Source of the DNA: Klenkia marina
Lineage (GTDB): Bacteria; Actinomycetota; Actinomycetes; Mycobacteriales; Geodermatophilaceae
NCBI RefSeq assembly: GCF_900101025.1
Contig: NZ_FMUH01000008.1
Location: 1-64,000 of the forward strand
Reading direction: 5' to 3'
Length of the DNA: 64,000 bases
How positions within the stretch are numbered: position 1 is the stretch's first letter; each line of letters begins with the position of its first letter. A model generated the notes under the pieces. It did not search any database, was not told the DNA's origin, and saw only the letters and a program-made list of their open reading frames with translations. Positions 55,994 through 64,000 of the stretch are shown here, piece after piece. Both the position numbers and the translations under genes were made by a program.

Positions 55994-57090
55994 CGGTCGG
56001 CCCCGTCCCCGGTCAGCAGGTCGACGAGCAACCCGGTCAGCAGCGCCCGGCGCGGGGCCAGCTCGGCGACCAGCACGTGCTCGTCGTCGGCGTGCGCACC
56101 GCCGCCCACCGCGCCCAGCCCGTCGAGGGTGGGCACCCCGACCCCGGCGGTGAAGTTCCCGTCGGAGGCCCCGCCGACCGCCGTACCCCGCAGCTCGGGC
56201 AGGCCCAGCCGGCGGGCGACCCCGGCGGCCCGGTCGAACAGCTCGGCCGCGGTCTCCATCGGGGGCCGGTTGGGCCCGCCGGTGACCTCGACCCGGGCGC
56301 CGGGCAGCACCGGGCGCAGGGCGCGCACCGCGGCGTCGACCCGGTCCTGCTCGGCGGCGTCGGGCACCCGGACGTCGACGGCCACCCACGCCCGCGCCGG
56401 CACGGTGTTGGTGACGGTGCCGGCCGACGACGCGGTCGGGGTGACCGTCGTCCCCCGGTCGGGGTCGCCGAGGGCGGTCAGCGCGAGCACCTGGTGGGCC
56501 AGCTCGACGCCGGCGTTGACGCCGTCGGCGGGTGCGAGCCCGGCGTGCGCGGCCCGGCCGGTGACCTCGACCCGGTACAGCGAGACGCCCTTGCGGGTGG
56601 TCTTGAGGGCACCGCCGTCGGCGGCGGCCTCCAGCACGAGGGCGGCCCGGCAGCCGCGGGCCTCCGCCTCGATCAGCCCGCGCGAGGACGGCGACCCCAG
56701 TTCCTCGTCGCCGGTGACCAGCACGGTCACCCCGGCCGGGTCGGGGAGGGCGGCGACGGCGGCGAACGCCACCGCCAGCCCGGCCTTCATGTCGACGCTG
56801 CCCGGCCCGCGCAGCACCCCGTCGACGACCTCGGACGGGTGGGTGGCCAGCGAACCCATCGGCCAGACGGTGTCGTGGTGGCCCAGCACGAGCACCTCCG
56901 TCGGGCCCTCCCCCAGCCGCCAGCGCAGGTGGGTGCGGCCCTCCAGCACGATGCGCTCGGGTGCGCAGCCCAGCCGGCGCGCGCCCACCCGGGCGACGAC
57001 GTCGGCGCTGCGGGCGACGGCGGCCAGGTCGTCGGACCGCGACTCGCAGCTGACGAGCTCGTGGATGTCGGCGAGCAGCTGATCGGTCAC
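55990..57090 (-). CDS. M20 family metallohydrolase (N-acyl-amino-acid deacylase-like)
   Basis: A 366-residue M20 enzyme of the carboxypeptidase G2/ArgE-like group. Zinc ligands: His in LGHHDTVWP, Asp in GPGSVDMKAG, the Glu-Glu base pair in TGDEELGSPSS and the last His in GGGAHADDEHV. The dimerisation lid is present (GRAAHAGLAP). It has no signal peptide, so it acts in the cytoplasm and would release the free L-amino acid from the N-acyl form. GTG 57090 overlaps the DppF stop as GTGA. Confidence 0.86.
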   Translation of the reverse strand: MTDQLLADIHELVSCESRSDDLAAVARSADVVARVGARRLGCAPERIVLEGRTHLRWRLGEGPTEVLVLGHHDTVWPMGSLATHPSEVVDGVLRGPGSVDMKAGLAVAFAAVAALPDPAGVTVLVTGDEELGSPSSRGLIEAEARGCRAALVLEAAADGGALKTTRKGVSLYRVEVTGRAAHAGLAPADGVNAGVELAHQVLALTALGDPDRGTTVTPTASSAGTVTNTVPARAWVAVDVRVPDAAEQDRVDAAVRALRPVLPGARVEVTGGPNRPPMETAAELFDRAAGVARRLGLPELRGTAVGGASDGNFTAGVGVPTLDGLGAVGGGAHADDEHVLVAELAPRRALLTGLLVDLLTGDGADR

Positions 57091-57830
57091 CGCACACCTG
57101 CCGGGACCGCGGCCAGCAGCTCGCGGGTGTAGTCGTGCGCGGGGTTTCCGAGCACCTGCTCGGCGGGGCCCTGCTCGACGATCCGGCCCTCGCGCATCAC
57201 CGCGATGGTGCTCGCGACGTAGCGCACCACGGCCAGGTTGTGCGAGATGAACAGCATCGAGGTGCCCAGCTCGCGCTGCAGCCGGCGCACCAGGTTCAGC
57301 ACGGTGCCCTGGATCGACACGTCCAGGGCCGAGGTGATCTCGTCGGCCACGACCACCTCGGGCCGGGCGGCCAGGGCCCGGGCCACGGCGACCCGCTGGC
57401 GCTGACCGCCCGACAGCTGCGCCGGGTAGGCCCGCGCCCGGGCGGGGTCCAGGTCCACCAGCTCCAGCAGCCGGACCACCTCGGCCCGCCGCTGTGCCCG
57501 CGGGGTGCCGCGCGGCACGGCCTCGGCGACGCTGTCGCCGATCGTCATCCGCGGGTCCAGCGAGGAGTACGGGTCCTGGAAGACCATCTGCACCGGACGG
57601 CGGCCAGGACGAGTGGGCACCGGGACGCCGTCCAGCAGCACCGCCCCGCCGGTCACCGGGGCCAGCCCGACCGCGGCCTTCGCCAGCGTGGACTTGCCCG
57701 ACCCGGACTCGCCCACCAGTCCGACCACGGCGCCGTCGGGGACGACGAGGCTCACGCCGTCGACCGCGGTGTGGCCGGTGCGGGCGTCGCCGTAGCGCAC
57801 CGTCACGTCGTCGAACACCAGCTCGCTCAC
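57087..57830 (-). CDS. dppF: peptide ABC transporter ATPase, DppF/OppF-like
   Basis: A 247-residue ATPase with Walker A GESGSGKST, signature QLSGGQRQR, Walker B VVVADEITSALD and switch His in FISHNL. Its length is at the short end for DppF, and it lacks the C-terminal Cys cluster of OppD/OppF relatives. GTG 57830 overlaps the upstream fused gene by four nt. It forms the second ATPase with the ATPase half of that fusion. Confidence 0.88.
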   Translation of the reverse strand: MSELVFDDVTVRYGDARTGHTAVDGVSLVVPDGAVVGLVGESGSGKSTLAKAAVGLAPVTGGAVLLDGVPVPTRPGRRPVQMVFQDPYSSLDPRMTIGDSVAEAVPRGTPRAQRRAEVVRLLELVDLDPARARAYPAQLSGGQRQRVAVARALAARPEVVVADEITSALDVSIQGTVLNLVRRLQRELGTSMLFISHNLAVVRYVASTIAVMREGRIVEQGPAEQVLGNPAHDYTRELLAAVPAGVR

Positions 57831-59803
57831 GCGACCTCCTCCCGTGCGGCACCGGCCGCCGCCAGTTCCCCGTCGGCCGCGCCGGCGGCGACCTCGTCGG
57901 CGTGCCAGCAGGCCACCCGTCCGCCGTCCGCGTCGGCGACCAGCGGCGGGTCCTCCGCCCGGCACCGGTCCGACGCCAGCGGGCAGCGGGCGGCGTAGGC
58001 GCACCCCGGCGGCTGCGCCGAGGGGTCGACCGGCCGGCCCGGGATGACCGGCAGTGGCGCGTCGAGGTCGACGGCCATGTCCGGCACGGTGGCCACCAGC
58101 GCCCGGGTGTAGGGGTGCCTGCCCGCGGCGAGCCGGTCGGCGGGCAGGTCCTCCACGATCCGCCCGGCGTACATGACGAGCACGCGGTCGCACACCTCGC
58201 GCACCACGGCCACGTCGTGGCTGATGAGCAGCAGCGCGACGTCGTCGGAGCGGCGGATCGCGGCCAGCAGGTCGAGCACCGAGCGCTGCACGGTGACGTC
58301 GAGGGCGGTGGTGGGCTCGTCGGCGACGATGAGCGCCGGCTCACCCATCAGCCCCATGCCGATCATCGCCCGCTGCCGCATGCCGCCGGAGAACTCGTGC
58401 GGGTACTGCCGGGCGCGGCGCTCGGGCTCGGGCACCCGCACGCTGCGCAGCCGGTCGACCGCCCGGGCGAGCCCGGCCGCGCGGGAGAGGCCCTGGTGCC
58501 GGCGAGCGCCCTCGGCCAGCTGGGAGCCGATCCGGCGGGTGGGGTTCAGCGAGGTCATCGGGTCCTGGAAGACCATCGCGAACCCGGTGCCCAGCAGCCG
58601 GCGGTGCGCCCGCTCGCCGCCGGCCCGCAGGTCGGTGCCCCGGAAGTCCAGCCGCGCGGCGGTGACCTCGCCGGGCGCCTCGACCAGGCGGGCCACGGCC
58701 AGCGCGGTCAGCGACTTGCCCGACCCCGACTCGCCCACGACGCCGACGGCCTCGCCGCGGCCCACCGAGAAGGTGACCCCGCGCACCGGCCGCACCGTGC
58801 CGTGCGCCCCCGGGAACGCCACCGAGAGGTCCTCGACGTCGAGCACGGGCTGCTCGGCTCCCGGGCCCCGCTCGGTCACCGGCTGCTCGTCGGCCCCGGT
58901 GGTGCGGCGGCGGCGCACCGGGCCCGTCGCCGAGGTGAGCCCGATGCCCTTGGCCACCGCCTCGCCGAACAGGTTGAACGCCAGCCCGGCGACGACGATC
59001 GCCAGGCCGGGGGCCAGCGCAGCCTCGGGGTGCCGGTAGATGCCCGACAGGCCGTCCTGCAGCAGCCGGCCCCAGTCGTAGTCCGGCGCCTGCACGCCCA
59101 GCCCCAGGAACGACAGGCCGGCGAAGGCCAGCAGGGCGCCGCCGGCCCCGATGGTGGCGTTGACGACCAGCGGCTCGGCGATGTTGGGCAGCACGTGGCG
59201 CAGCAGCACCCGGAACCGGCCGACCCCGGCCACCCGGGCGGCGAGCACGTAGTCGCGCGAGGCCACGCCCGCGGCCAGGGTCGACGTGAGCCGGGCGAAC
59301 ACCGGCGCCCCGGCCACGCCGATCGCGAGCACCGCGCCGGTGGCGCCGACGCCGAACACGATGGCGAAGAACAGGGCCAGCAGCAGGCCGGGGAAGGCCA
59401 CCGCGATGTCGATGCCCGCGGTGACCAGCCGGCCGGCGCGGCGGCCCAGGAGCAGCGGGGCCGCACCCAGCAGCATGCCGAGCACGACGGTGAGCAGGGT
59501 GGCGGTCAGGGCCAGCCGCACCGAGAGGCCGGTGGCCACCATCGTGCGGGCGAACAGGTCGCGGCCGAGGTTGTCGGTGCCCACGAGGTGCGCGGCCGAC
59601 GACCCCTGCAGGATCGCGTCGGTGTCCACCGCCTCGGCCTGGTCGCCCCACACGAACGGCGCGACGACGGCCAGCACCAGCACCGCGGCCAGCAGCACGC
59701 CGGCGCCGATGCCCACCGGGGTGCGCAGCACGGAGCCCCACCGGCCCCGTGCGGCCGGGGCGTCGGTGAGGGGGACCAGCGCCCCCGGGGCCACGGTGGT
59801 CAT
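57827..59803 (-). CDS. fused peptide ABC permease (DppC) and ATPase (DppD)
   Basis: One open frame of 658 residues. Residues about 20-310 are a DppC-like permease: six helices and the coupling loop GVGRFRVLLRHVLPN. After a basic linker (RRRRTTGADEQPV), residues about 335-620 are a DppD-like ATPase with Walker A GESGSGKS, signature EFSGGMRQR, Walker B LIVADEPTTALD and switch His in ISHDV. A C-terminal domain has Cys-Ala-Tyr-Ala-Ala-Arg-Cys as in OppD. No stop separates the halves and codon bias is uniform. ATG 59803 overlaps the DppB stop by one nt (TGATG). Confidence 0.88.
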   Translation of the reverse strand: MTTVAPGALVPLTDAPAARGRWGSVLRTPVGIGAGVLLAAVLVLAVVAPFVWGDQAEAVDTDAILQGSSAAHLVGTDNLGRDLFARTMVATGLSVRLALTATLLTVVLGMLLGAAPLLLGRRAGRLVTAGIDIAVAFPGLLLALFFAIVFGVGATGAVLAIGVAGAPVFARLTSTLAAGVASRDYVLAARVAGVGRFRVLLRHVLPNIAEPLVVNATIGAGGALLAFAGLSFLGLGVQAPDYDWGRLLQDGLSGIYRHPEAALAPGLAIVVAGLAFNLFGEAVAKGIGLTSATGPVRRRRTTGADEQPVTERGPGAEQPVLDVEDLSVAFPGAHGTVRPVRGVTFSVGRGEAVGVVGESGSGKSLTALAVARLVEAPGEVTAARLDFRGTDLRAGGERAHRRLLGTGFAMVFQDPMTSLNPTRRIGSQLAEGARRHQGLSRAAGLARAVDRLRSVRVPEPERRARQYPHEFSGGMRQRAMIGMGLMGEPALIVADEPTTALDVTVQRSVLDLLAAIRRSDDVALLLISHDVAVVREVCDRVLVMYAGRIVEDLPADRLAAGRHPYTRALVATVPDMAVDLDAPLPVIPGRPVDPSAQPPGCAYAARCPLASDRCRAEDPPLVADADGGRVACWHADEVAAGAADGELAAAGAAREEVA

Positions 59804-60801
59804 CAGCTCTCCCGGATGACGGAGCGGGGGTCCAGCAGGGACAGGACGACGTCCACGAGCAGGTTCACCAGCAGCACGCCGGCGCCGTAGACGAGCACCA
59901 CCCCCTGCACGACGGGGTAGTCCTTCTCCAGGATCGAGGACACGATGGTCGAGCCCAGGCCCGGCCAGGAGAACACGTTCTCCACCAGCACCGTGCCGGC
60001 CACCAGCGCCGACAGCAGCAGACCGCCCAGGGTGATCGAGGCCGTGAGCGCGTGCGGCAGCGCGTGGCCCAGGTTCACCTGCCAGGCCGGCAGCCGTTTG
60101 GCCCGCGCCGTCCGCACGTGGTCGCTGCGCAGGGCCGTGAGCATCTCCACCCGCACGATGCGGGCCAGGGCCGCGGCCGGGCCGATCGCCAGGGCCAGCA
60201 CCGGCAGCACGTAGGACGGCGGCCCGGTGCGCCCGGCCACCGGCAGCCAGCCCAGGGTGACGCTGAAGACGTAGACGAACCCGACGCCGAGCACGAAGTC
60301 GGGCACCGCGCCGAGCACCGTGCTGGCGGAGGAGAACGCCAGCTCGCCGCCGCGCCGCCGGCCGCCCCGGGTGAGCACGCCCATGCCCGCCCCGATCGGC
60401 ACGGCGAGCGCGACCACCACGAGGAACGCCAGCAGCGCCAGCTCCAGGGTGGCCGGCAGGCGCTGCCCGATGATCCGGGACACCGGCAGCGAGGAGCCGA
60501 GCGAGGACCCCAGGTCGCCGGTCAGCACGCCCTGCAGGTAGTCCAGGTACTGCTCCCACAGCGGCCGGTCCAGCCCCAGGGAGGCCCGCCGGGCCGCGAC
60601 CAGGGAGGCCGGTGCGGTCGGCCCCAGCGCCGCACGCACCGGGTCGCCCGGGATCAGGTGCAGGATCAGGAACGACGCCGTCACCAGCACCCAGAGCGAG
60701 ACCAGCAGCCGGCCGGCGCGGCGCACCGCGAAGGCGAGCCACGGGTTGTCGGCCATCCGCCGGGACGGCGTCCCGGCGGTGGCGGCGGTGGTGGCGGTCA
60801 C
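59803..60801 (-). CDS. dppB: peptide ABC permease, DppB-like
   Basis: A 332-residue permease with six membrane helices and the DppB opening FAVRRAGRLLVSLWVLVTASFLILHLIPGDPVR-type sequence, which is diagnostic. The coupling region reads ARAKRLPAWQVNLGHALPHAL and the C-terminus LLVDVVLSLLDPRS is conserved. GTG 60801 begins four nt after the binding-protein stop; ATG 60756 is an alternative. It pairs with the DppC half of the downstream fusion. Confidence 0.9.
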   Translation of the reverse strand: MTATTAATAGTPSRRMADNPWLAFAVRRAGRLLVSLWVLVTASFLILHLIPGDPVRAALGPTAPASLVAARRASLGLDRPLWEQYLDYLQGVLTGDLGSSLGSSLPVSRIIGQRLPATLELALLAFLVVVALAVPIGAGMGVLTRGGRRRGGELAFSSASTVLGAVPDFVLGVGFVYVFSVTLGWLPVAGRTGPPSYVLPVLALAIGPAAALARIVRVEMLTALRSDHVRTARAKRLPAWQVNLGHALPHALTASITLGGLLLSALVAGTVLVENVFSWPGLGSTIVSSILEKDYPVVQGVVLVYGAGVLLVNLLVDVVLSLLDPRSVIRES

Positions 60802-60805
60802 CGGC

Positions 60806-62377
60806 TCAGCCCTGCATGCGGATGCTGGTGGGGATGAGCCCGTCGCCGACGGCGAACTCCGCGCCCGACCCGAAGAAGGTCGACTCCTGGTTGGCGAAGG
60901 GGAAGACGTCGGCGGAGGAGACGAGCGCGGCCTCGGCCTGCAACCAGGTGTCGCAGCCCGCGGTGCCCTCCATCGCGCTGGCCTGGGCGACGAGCTCGTC
61001 GTACTCGGGGTTGACGATGTGCGCGAAGTTGTTGCCGTCGGGCACCACGGTCCCGGAGACGAAGGGCACCACCTGGTCGGGGCTGCTGACGTTCAGCTGC
61101 ACCCAGGCGGCGTCCCAGTCCCCCGACCCGAACAGCGTGCTGATCGAGGCCGTCTCGTCCTGCGGGGTCACGTCGACGGTCACGCCGAGGTCCTGCCAGG
61201 CCGTGGTCACGAGCTCCGCCGCCGCCGAGCCGCTGGCACCCAGCTCGGTGTCGTAGAGGAACGTGATGGCCAGCGGTGCGCCGCCCTTGGCCCGGGTGCC
61301 GTCGGCGCCGGCGACCCAGCCGGCCGCGTCGAGGGTCGCCGCGGCCGCGTCGGCGTCGAAGGCCGGCAGCGCGTCGGAGACCGAGTCGCCGCCGCAGGCC
61401 GACGGGGCCGAGGCGGCGAAGCTGGTGCCGGGTCCGCCGCGGTCGGCGCTGAGCACCCGGGCGACCTGCTCGAAGTCCACGGCCTGGGTCAGGGCCAGCC
61501 GGACGGCCGGGTCGGACGCCGGGCGACCGGCGGTCTGGTTGTACCACTGCTCACCGAGGACGGCGGTGACGCTGGTGGAGAACAGCCCCGCCGACTCCAG
61601 CCGGTCGAAGTCCGGGCCGATGATCTGCGCGGCGTTCACCTCGCCGGACAGCAGCTGGTTGGCCGCGGTGGTCTCGTTCGGCACGATCTGGAACACCACC
61701 TGGTCCGGCGTGCCCTCGGTGCTGGTGCTCGCGCCGTCCGGGCCCCAGGTGTAGTCCTCGCGCACGGTGTACGTGTAGTGGTCGTTCGGCACGGCCTCGG
61801 TGAGCTGGAAGGGCCCGGTGCCCAGCGTCGAGTCGGTCAGCGAGTCGCGGTCGGCCAGCCCGGCCGAGCAGACCATCGGCACCCCGGCGAGGCCGTTGAG
61901 CACGAACGGCGCCGGCGCGGCCAGCGTCAGGGTGACGGTGCCGTCCTCGGAACCGGTGGCGGTCACCCCGTCGGGCACGAACACCCCGAGGAACGGGCTC
62001 TGGTTGGCCGGGTCGGCGACGTAGTTGATGTTCTCGGCGGCGTCCTCGGCGGTGAAGGGCGTGCCGTCGGAGCAGGTGACGTCGGGGTCCATGGTCAGCG
62101 TGACCGTCGACCCGTCCACCGACCAGTCGGTCGCCATCTGCGACACGACCTCCCCGTCGGCGTCCAGGCCCAGCAGCGAGTCGTAGGCGAAGTGGGTGAT
62201 CTGGAACAGCCCGCTGGCCGCCGAGGCCTGCGGGTCCAGGTTGCCCGGGTCGGCGGCGACCGCGAAGACGAAGGTGCCACCGGAGACGGCGTTCTCCCCG
62301 CCCCCGGAGCCGCCGCCGCAGGCGGCGAGCGCGAGGGCGGTGACGCCGAGTCCGGCGGCGGTGCGGACGTGCCTCAT
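60806..62377 (-). CDS. peptide ABC transporter substrate-binding lipoprotein (SBP family 5)
   Basis: A 523-residue lipoprotein with lipobox LAAC near residue 20 and a Gly/Ser-rich linker. It has the SBP_bac_5 pattern: an N-terminal GNLDPQAS, then a large dipeptide/oligopeptide-binding two-lobe fold (TWGPDGAS, QIVPNETTAANQLLSGEV, VRLALTQAVDFEQV). It should capture peptides or related cargo for the DppB-DppCD-DppF system. It follows the serine hydrolase gene after 34 nt. Confidence 0.9.
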   Translation of the reverse strand: MRHVRTAAGLGVTALALAACGGGSGGGENAVSGGTFVFAVAADPGNLDPQASAASGLFQITHFAYDSLLGLDADGEVVSQMATDWSVDGSTVTLTMDPDVTCSDGTPFTAEDAAENINYVADPANQSPFLGVFVPDGVTATGSEDGTVTLTLAAPAPFVLNGLAGVPMVCSAGLADRDSLTDSTLGTGPFQLTEAVPNDHYTYTVREDYTWGPDGASTSTEGTPDQVVFQIVPNETTAANQLLSGEVNAAQIIGPDFDRLESAGLFSTSVTAVLGEQWYNQTAGRPASDPAVRLALTQAVDFEQVARVLSADRGGPGTSFAASAPSACGGDSVSDALPAFDADAAAATLDAAGWVAGADGTRAKGGAPLAITFLYDTELGASGSAAAELVTTAWQDLGVTVDVTPQDETASISTLFGSGDWDAAWVQLNVSSPDQVVPFVSGTVVPDGNNFAHIVNPEYDELVAQASAMEGTAGCDTWLQAEAALVSSADVFPFANQESTFFGSGAEFAVGDGLIPTSIRMQG

Positions 62378-62411
62378 GCGGGGTCCTCTCGGGGTGGGGT
62401 CGGGGGTGGGT

Positions 62412-63812
62412 TCAGACGCCGGCGCGGCGGACGGCGCGGCCCAGGTGCAGGAAGCGGGCGCGGCCGGAGCCGTCGTCGCCGAGGAACACGTGCGGGATGT
62501 GCAGCCCCATCTGGCCCTGCACCGGGATGAGGGCGTCGGGGCCGTAGCCGACGAGCTCGGTGCGCTCGGGGCCGTCGGTCATGTCGACCAGCGGGTCCTT
62601 CGGGACGATCTGCAGCCAGGTGCGGCCGTCGTCGTCGGCGCTCACCACGAGGTCGTAGACCAGGCTCTCGTAGGTGCCGGTGACCCGGGCGGTGTCCACC
62701 GGCACGGGGTCCGCCGGCGGGGTGGGCAGCGCCCGGGGCTCCAGGCCGGCGAGCTCGCGCAGCACGTGCCCGACCACGTCGGCGTACAGGGCGTAGGGGT
62801 TGCCGCCGTTGGTGAGCAGCGCGACCGCCAGGTCGTGCTCGGGCACCAGGCGCAGGAACGAGGCCTGGCCGATCGTGTTGCCGTCGTGGCCGTGCACGCC
62901 GCCCGGGCCGTCGAAGAGCTCCCAGCCCAGGCCCCAGGCGTCGCCGAGCACCCGCAGCTCCGGCAGCCGCACCTGCGGCTCGCGCATCGCCGCCACGGTG
63001 GCCTCGGCCAGCAGCCGGGTGCCGTCGGGGGCCACCCCGCCGGACAGGTGCAGCCGGCCGAACCCGACCAGGTCGCGGGCCGACATGGCCAGCATCGACC
63101 CGGCCGGGGCGTTGGACCGCACCATCGCCCACACCGGCGCGGGCACCTGGTCGGCGCCGGGCGCGGGGGTCACGTGCCCGACCGCGACGCGGTGCACGAT
63201 CGCCTCGTAGGGGCTGGGCGAGGCCGTGGTCAGGCCCAGCGGGGTGATGAGGTGGTCGGTCAGGCACTGGTCGTAGGGCTTGCCGCGCAGCACCTCGACC
63301 AGGCGACCGAGCACGCAGTAGCCGGCGTTGTTGTAGCTGAACAGCTCGCCGGGGGTGAACAGCTGCTCGACCTCGGCGAGCTCGCCGAGGTAGCGCTCGA
63401 GGGCGTCGTCGCCGCGGCCGGTGTCGGTGAAGACGTCGCCCTCGAAGCCGGCGGTGTGCGCCAGCAGCTGCCGCACGGTGATCGCCGCGGCGGCGGACTC
63501 GTCGCCCAGGCGGAGGTCGGGCAGGTACTGGCGCACGGGCGCATCGAGGTCGACCACGCCCTCGTCGACCAGCTGCATCACCAGGGTCGCCGTCCAGACC
63601 TTGGTGACCGAGCCGATCTGGAACACCGAGTCGGTCGTGGCCTCGACCCCGGTGGCGCGGCTGAGCAGACCCGCGGCGGCCTCGACCACCTCGCCGCCCA
63701 CGGACACCGCCACCGCGGCGGCGGGCACGTCGTGCTCGGCCAGGAGGGCCGGCAGCCGCTCGGCCAGCCAGGCCCCGACCTGCTCCACCGTGGTGCTCGT
63801 CGCGCTCGTCAT
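62412..63812 (-). CDS. serine hydrolase, class C beta-lactamase / D-aminopeptidase-like
   Basis: A 466-residue penicillin-binding-protein-type hydrolase. SxxK motif SVTK at residues 68-71, YxN as YNN at residues 160-162, and the third motif as HDG. The C-terminal 110 residues form a lipocalin-like extension (VTGTYESLVYDLVV) seen in D-amino-acid-specific esterases and peptidases of this family. No signal peptide, so cytoplasmic. As first gene of a peptide/N-acyl amino-acid operon, a D-stereospecific peptidase is the leading idea; beta-lactamase or esterase activity is possible. Confidence 0.85.
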   Translation of the reverse strand: MTSATSTTVEQVGAWLAERLPALLAEHDVPAAAVAVSVGGEVVEAAAGLLSRATGVEATTDSVFQIGSVTKVWTATLVMQLVDEGVVDLDAPVRQYLPDLRLGDESAAAAITVRQLLAHTAGFEGDVFTDTGRGDDALERYLGELAEVEQLFTPGELFSYNNAGYCVLGRLVEVLRGKPYDQCLTDHLITPLGLTTASPSPYEAIVHRVAVGHVTPAPGADQVPAPVWAMVRSNAPAGSMLAMSARDLVGFGRLHLSGGVAPDGTRLLAEATVAAMREPQVRLPELRVLGDAWGLGWELFDGPGGVHGHDGNTIGQASFLRLVPEHDLAVALLTNGGNPYALYADVVGHVLRELAGLEPRALPTPPADPVPVDTARVTGTYESLVYDLVVSADDDGRTWLQIVPKDPLVDMTDGPERTELVGYGPDALIPVQGQMGLHIPHVFLGDDGSGRARFLHLGRAVRRAGV

Positions 63813-63930
63813 GGCGGTGGACGCTAGGGCCGCGGACGCGGCTGCCGTTCGTCCCCGAGGCCGAACAGGGAAGGGCCGGTTCGTCGGGACGGACGAACCG
63901 GTACCCGCACGGCGACGGCACGATCCGGGC
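63812..63930. promoter_or_regulatory. divergent promoter region with 10-bp palindrome
   Basis: CCGGTTCGTC (63876-63885), six nt, GACGAACCGG (63892-63901) is a perfect palindrome midway between the operon and the divergent gene. A half-site CCGTTCGTC lies at 63845-63853. The minus-strand -10 TAGCGT (63826-63821) is eight nt from ATG 63812. On the plus strand CACGAT sits six nt before ATG 63931. One regulator could control both directions. Confidence 0.6.
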
Positions 63931-64000
63931 ATGGCACGCCCGCTGCAGCTCGCCGACCTGGCCGCGTTCGCCCTGCCCGCGGAGCCGGCGATCTCCCCCG
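63931..64000 (+). CDS. 5' end of a probable S9 family peptidase (partial)
   Basis: ATG 63931 opens a frame running off the window edge. The first 23 residues (MARPLQLADLAAFALP, then AEPAISP) match the typical start of S9 prolyl-oligopeptidase/acylaminoacyl-peptidase proteins, where the first propeller blade begins near SPDG. CACGAT lies six nt upstream as a leaderless -10-like box. It is divergent from the peptide/D-amino-acid operon and may share its control. Only 70 nt are visible, so the family call is provisional. Confidence 0.5.
   Translation, partial: MARPLQLADLAAFALPAEPAISP

Overview
The window is one contiguous piece of a very GC-rich chromosome. Almost all synonymous codons end in G or C, GTG starts are common, and several genes begin 6-8 nt after a TANNNT -10 box, so they are probably read from leaderless mRNAs. 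Two DUF1206 genes, a DUF222/HNH endonuclease, PucR and LuxR regulators, a mycothiol-type DsbA protein, and ABC transporters with a fused permease-ATPase subunit all point to an actinobacterium. Geodermatophilaceae is my best guess from gene content. I see no rRNA, tRNA, CRISPR array, insertion sequence or prophage.

Layout. 1-7745: oxidoreductases (two SDRs, a PoxB-type pyruvate dehydrogenase, a glutathionyl-hydroquinone-reductase-like protein), a formate/nitrite-type channel, and a secreted or lipid-anchored protein followed by frame-broken coding sequence. 7743-10188: a LuxR regulator divergent from an amidase. 10302-14368: a 42-residue RanBP2-type zinc finger protein, a Cys-tailed membrane protein, a DUF1206 pair and a DUF222/HNH protein. 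14754-18821: a GGDEF-EAL protein, then an ABC-F ATPase preceded by a possible leader peptide and alternative hairpins. 18848-25854 (minus): a branched-chain-amino-acid-type ABC transporter in the order livF-livG-acyl-CoA ligase-livH-livM-binding protein. 26033-30255: an esterase with paired palindromes at its start, a MetE-like methyltransferase, and a small unknown gene behind a leaderless MGSLLLFG leader peptide with hairpins that could mask its Shine-Dalgarno. 30309-38301: an ALDH-GMC operon, a LysR/SDR pair and two MFS exporters. 38589-46701: a DEAD-box helicase, NDH-2, an SRPBCC/Gfo-Idh pair, an SDR, and a DsbA-amidohydrolase pair. 46870-52083: a second GGDEF-EAL protein, a second NDH-2-like enzyme and an aldo/keto reductase.

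The most coherent system is at 52341-64000. An eight-gene minus-strand operon encodes, in order, a class C beta-lactamase-type serine hydrolase, a peptide-binding lipoprotein, a DppB permease, a fused DppC-DppD permease/ATPase, a DppF ATPase, an M20 amidohydrolase, a COG3375-like acyltransferase, and an enolase-superfamily N-acylamino-acid racemase. A PucR regulator follows the operon, and a divergent gene that looks like an S9 peptidase precedes it. The acyltransferase, racemase and M20 hydrolase are the three activities of the known N-succinylamino-acid route that turns D- into L-amino acids. I read the locus as import and use of peptides or amino acids containing D-residues, under an operator-like palindrome at 63876-63901.

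Translation is tightly coupled in both large operons: many neighbours overlap as GTGA, ATGA or TGATG. Strong hairpins mark most gene ends.
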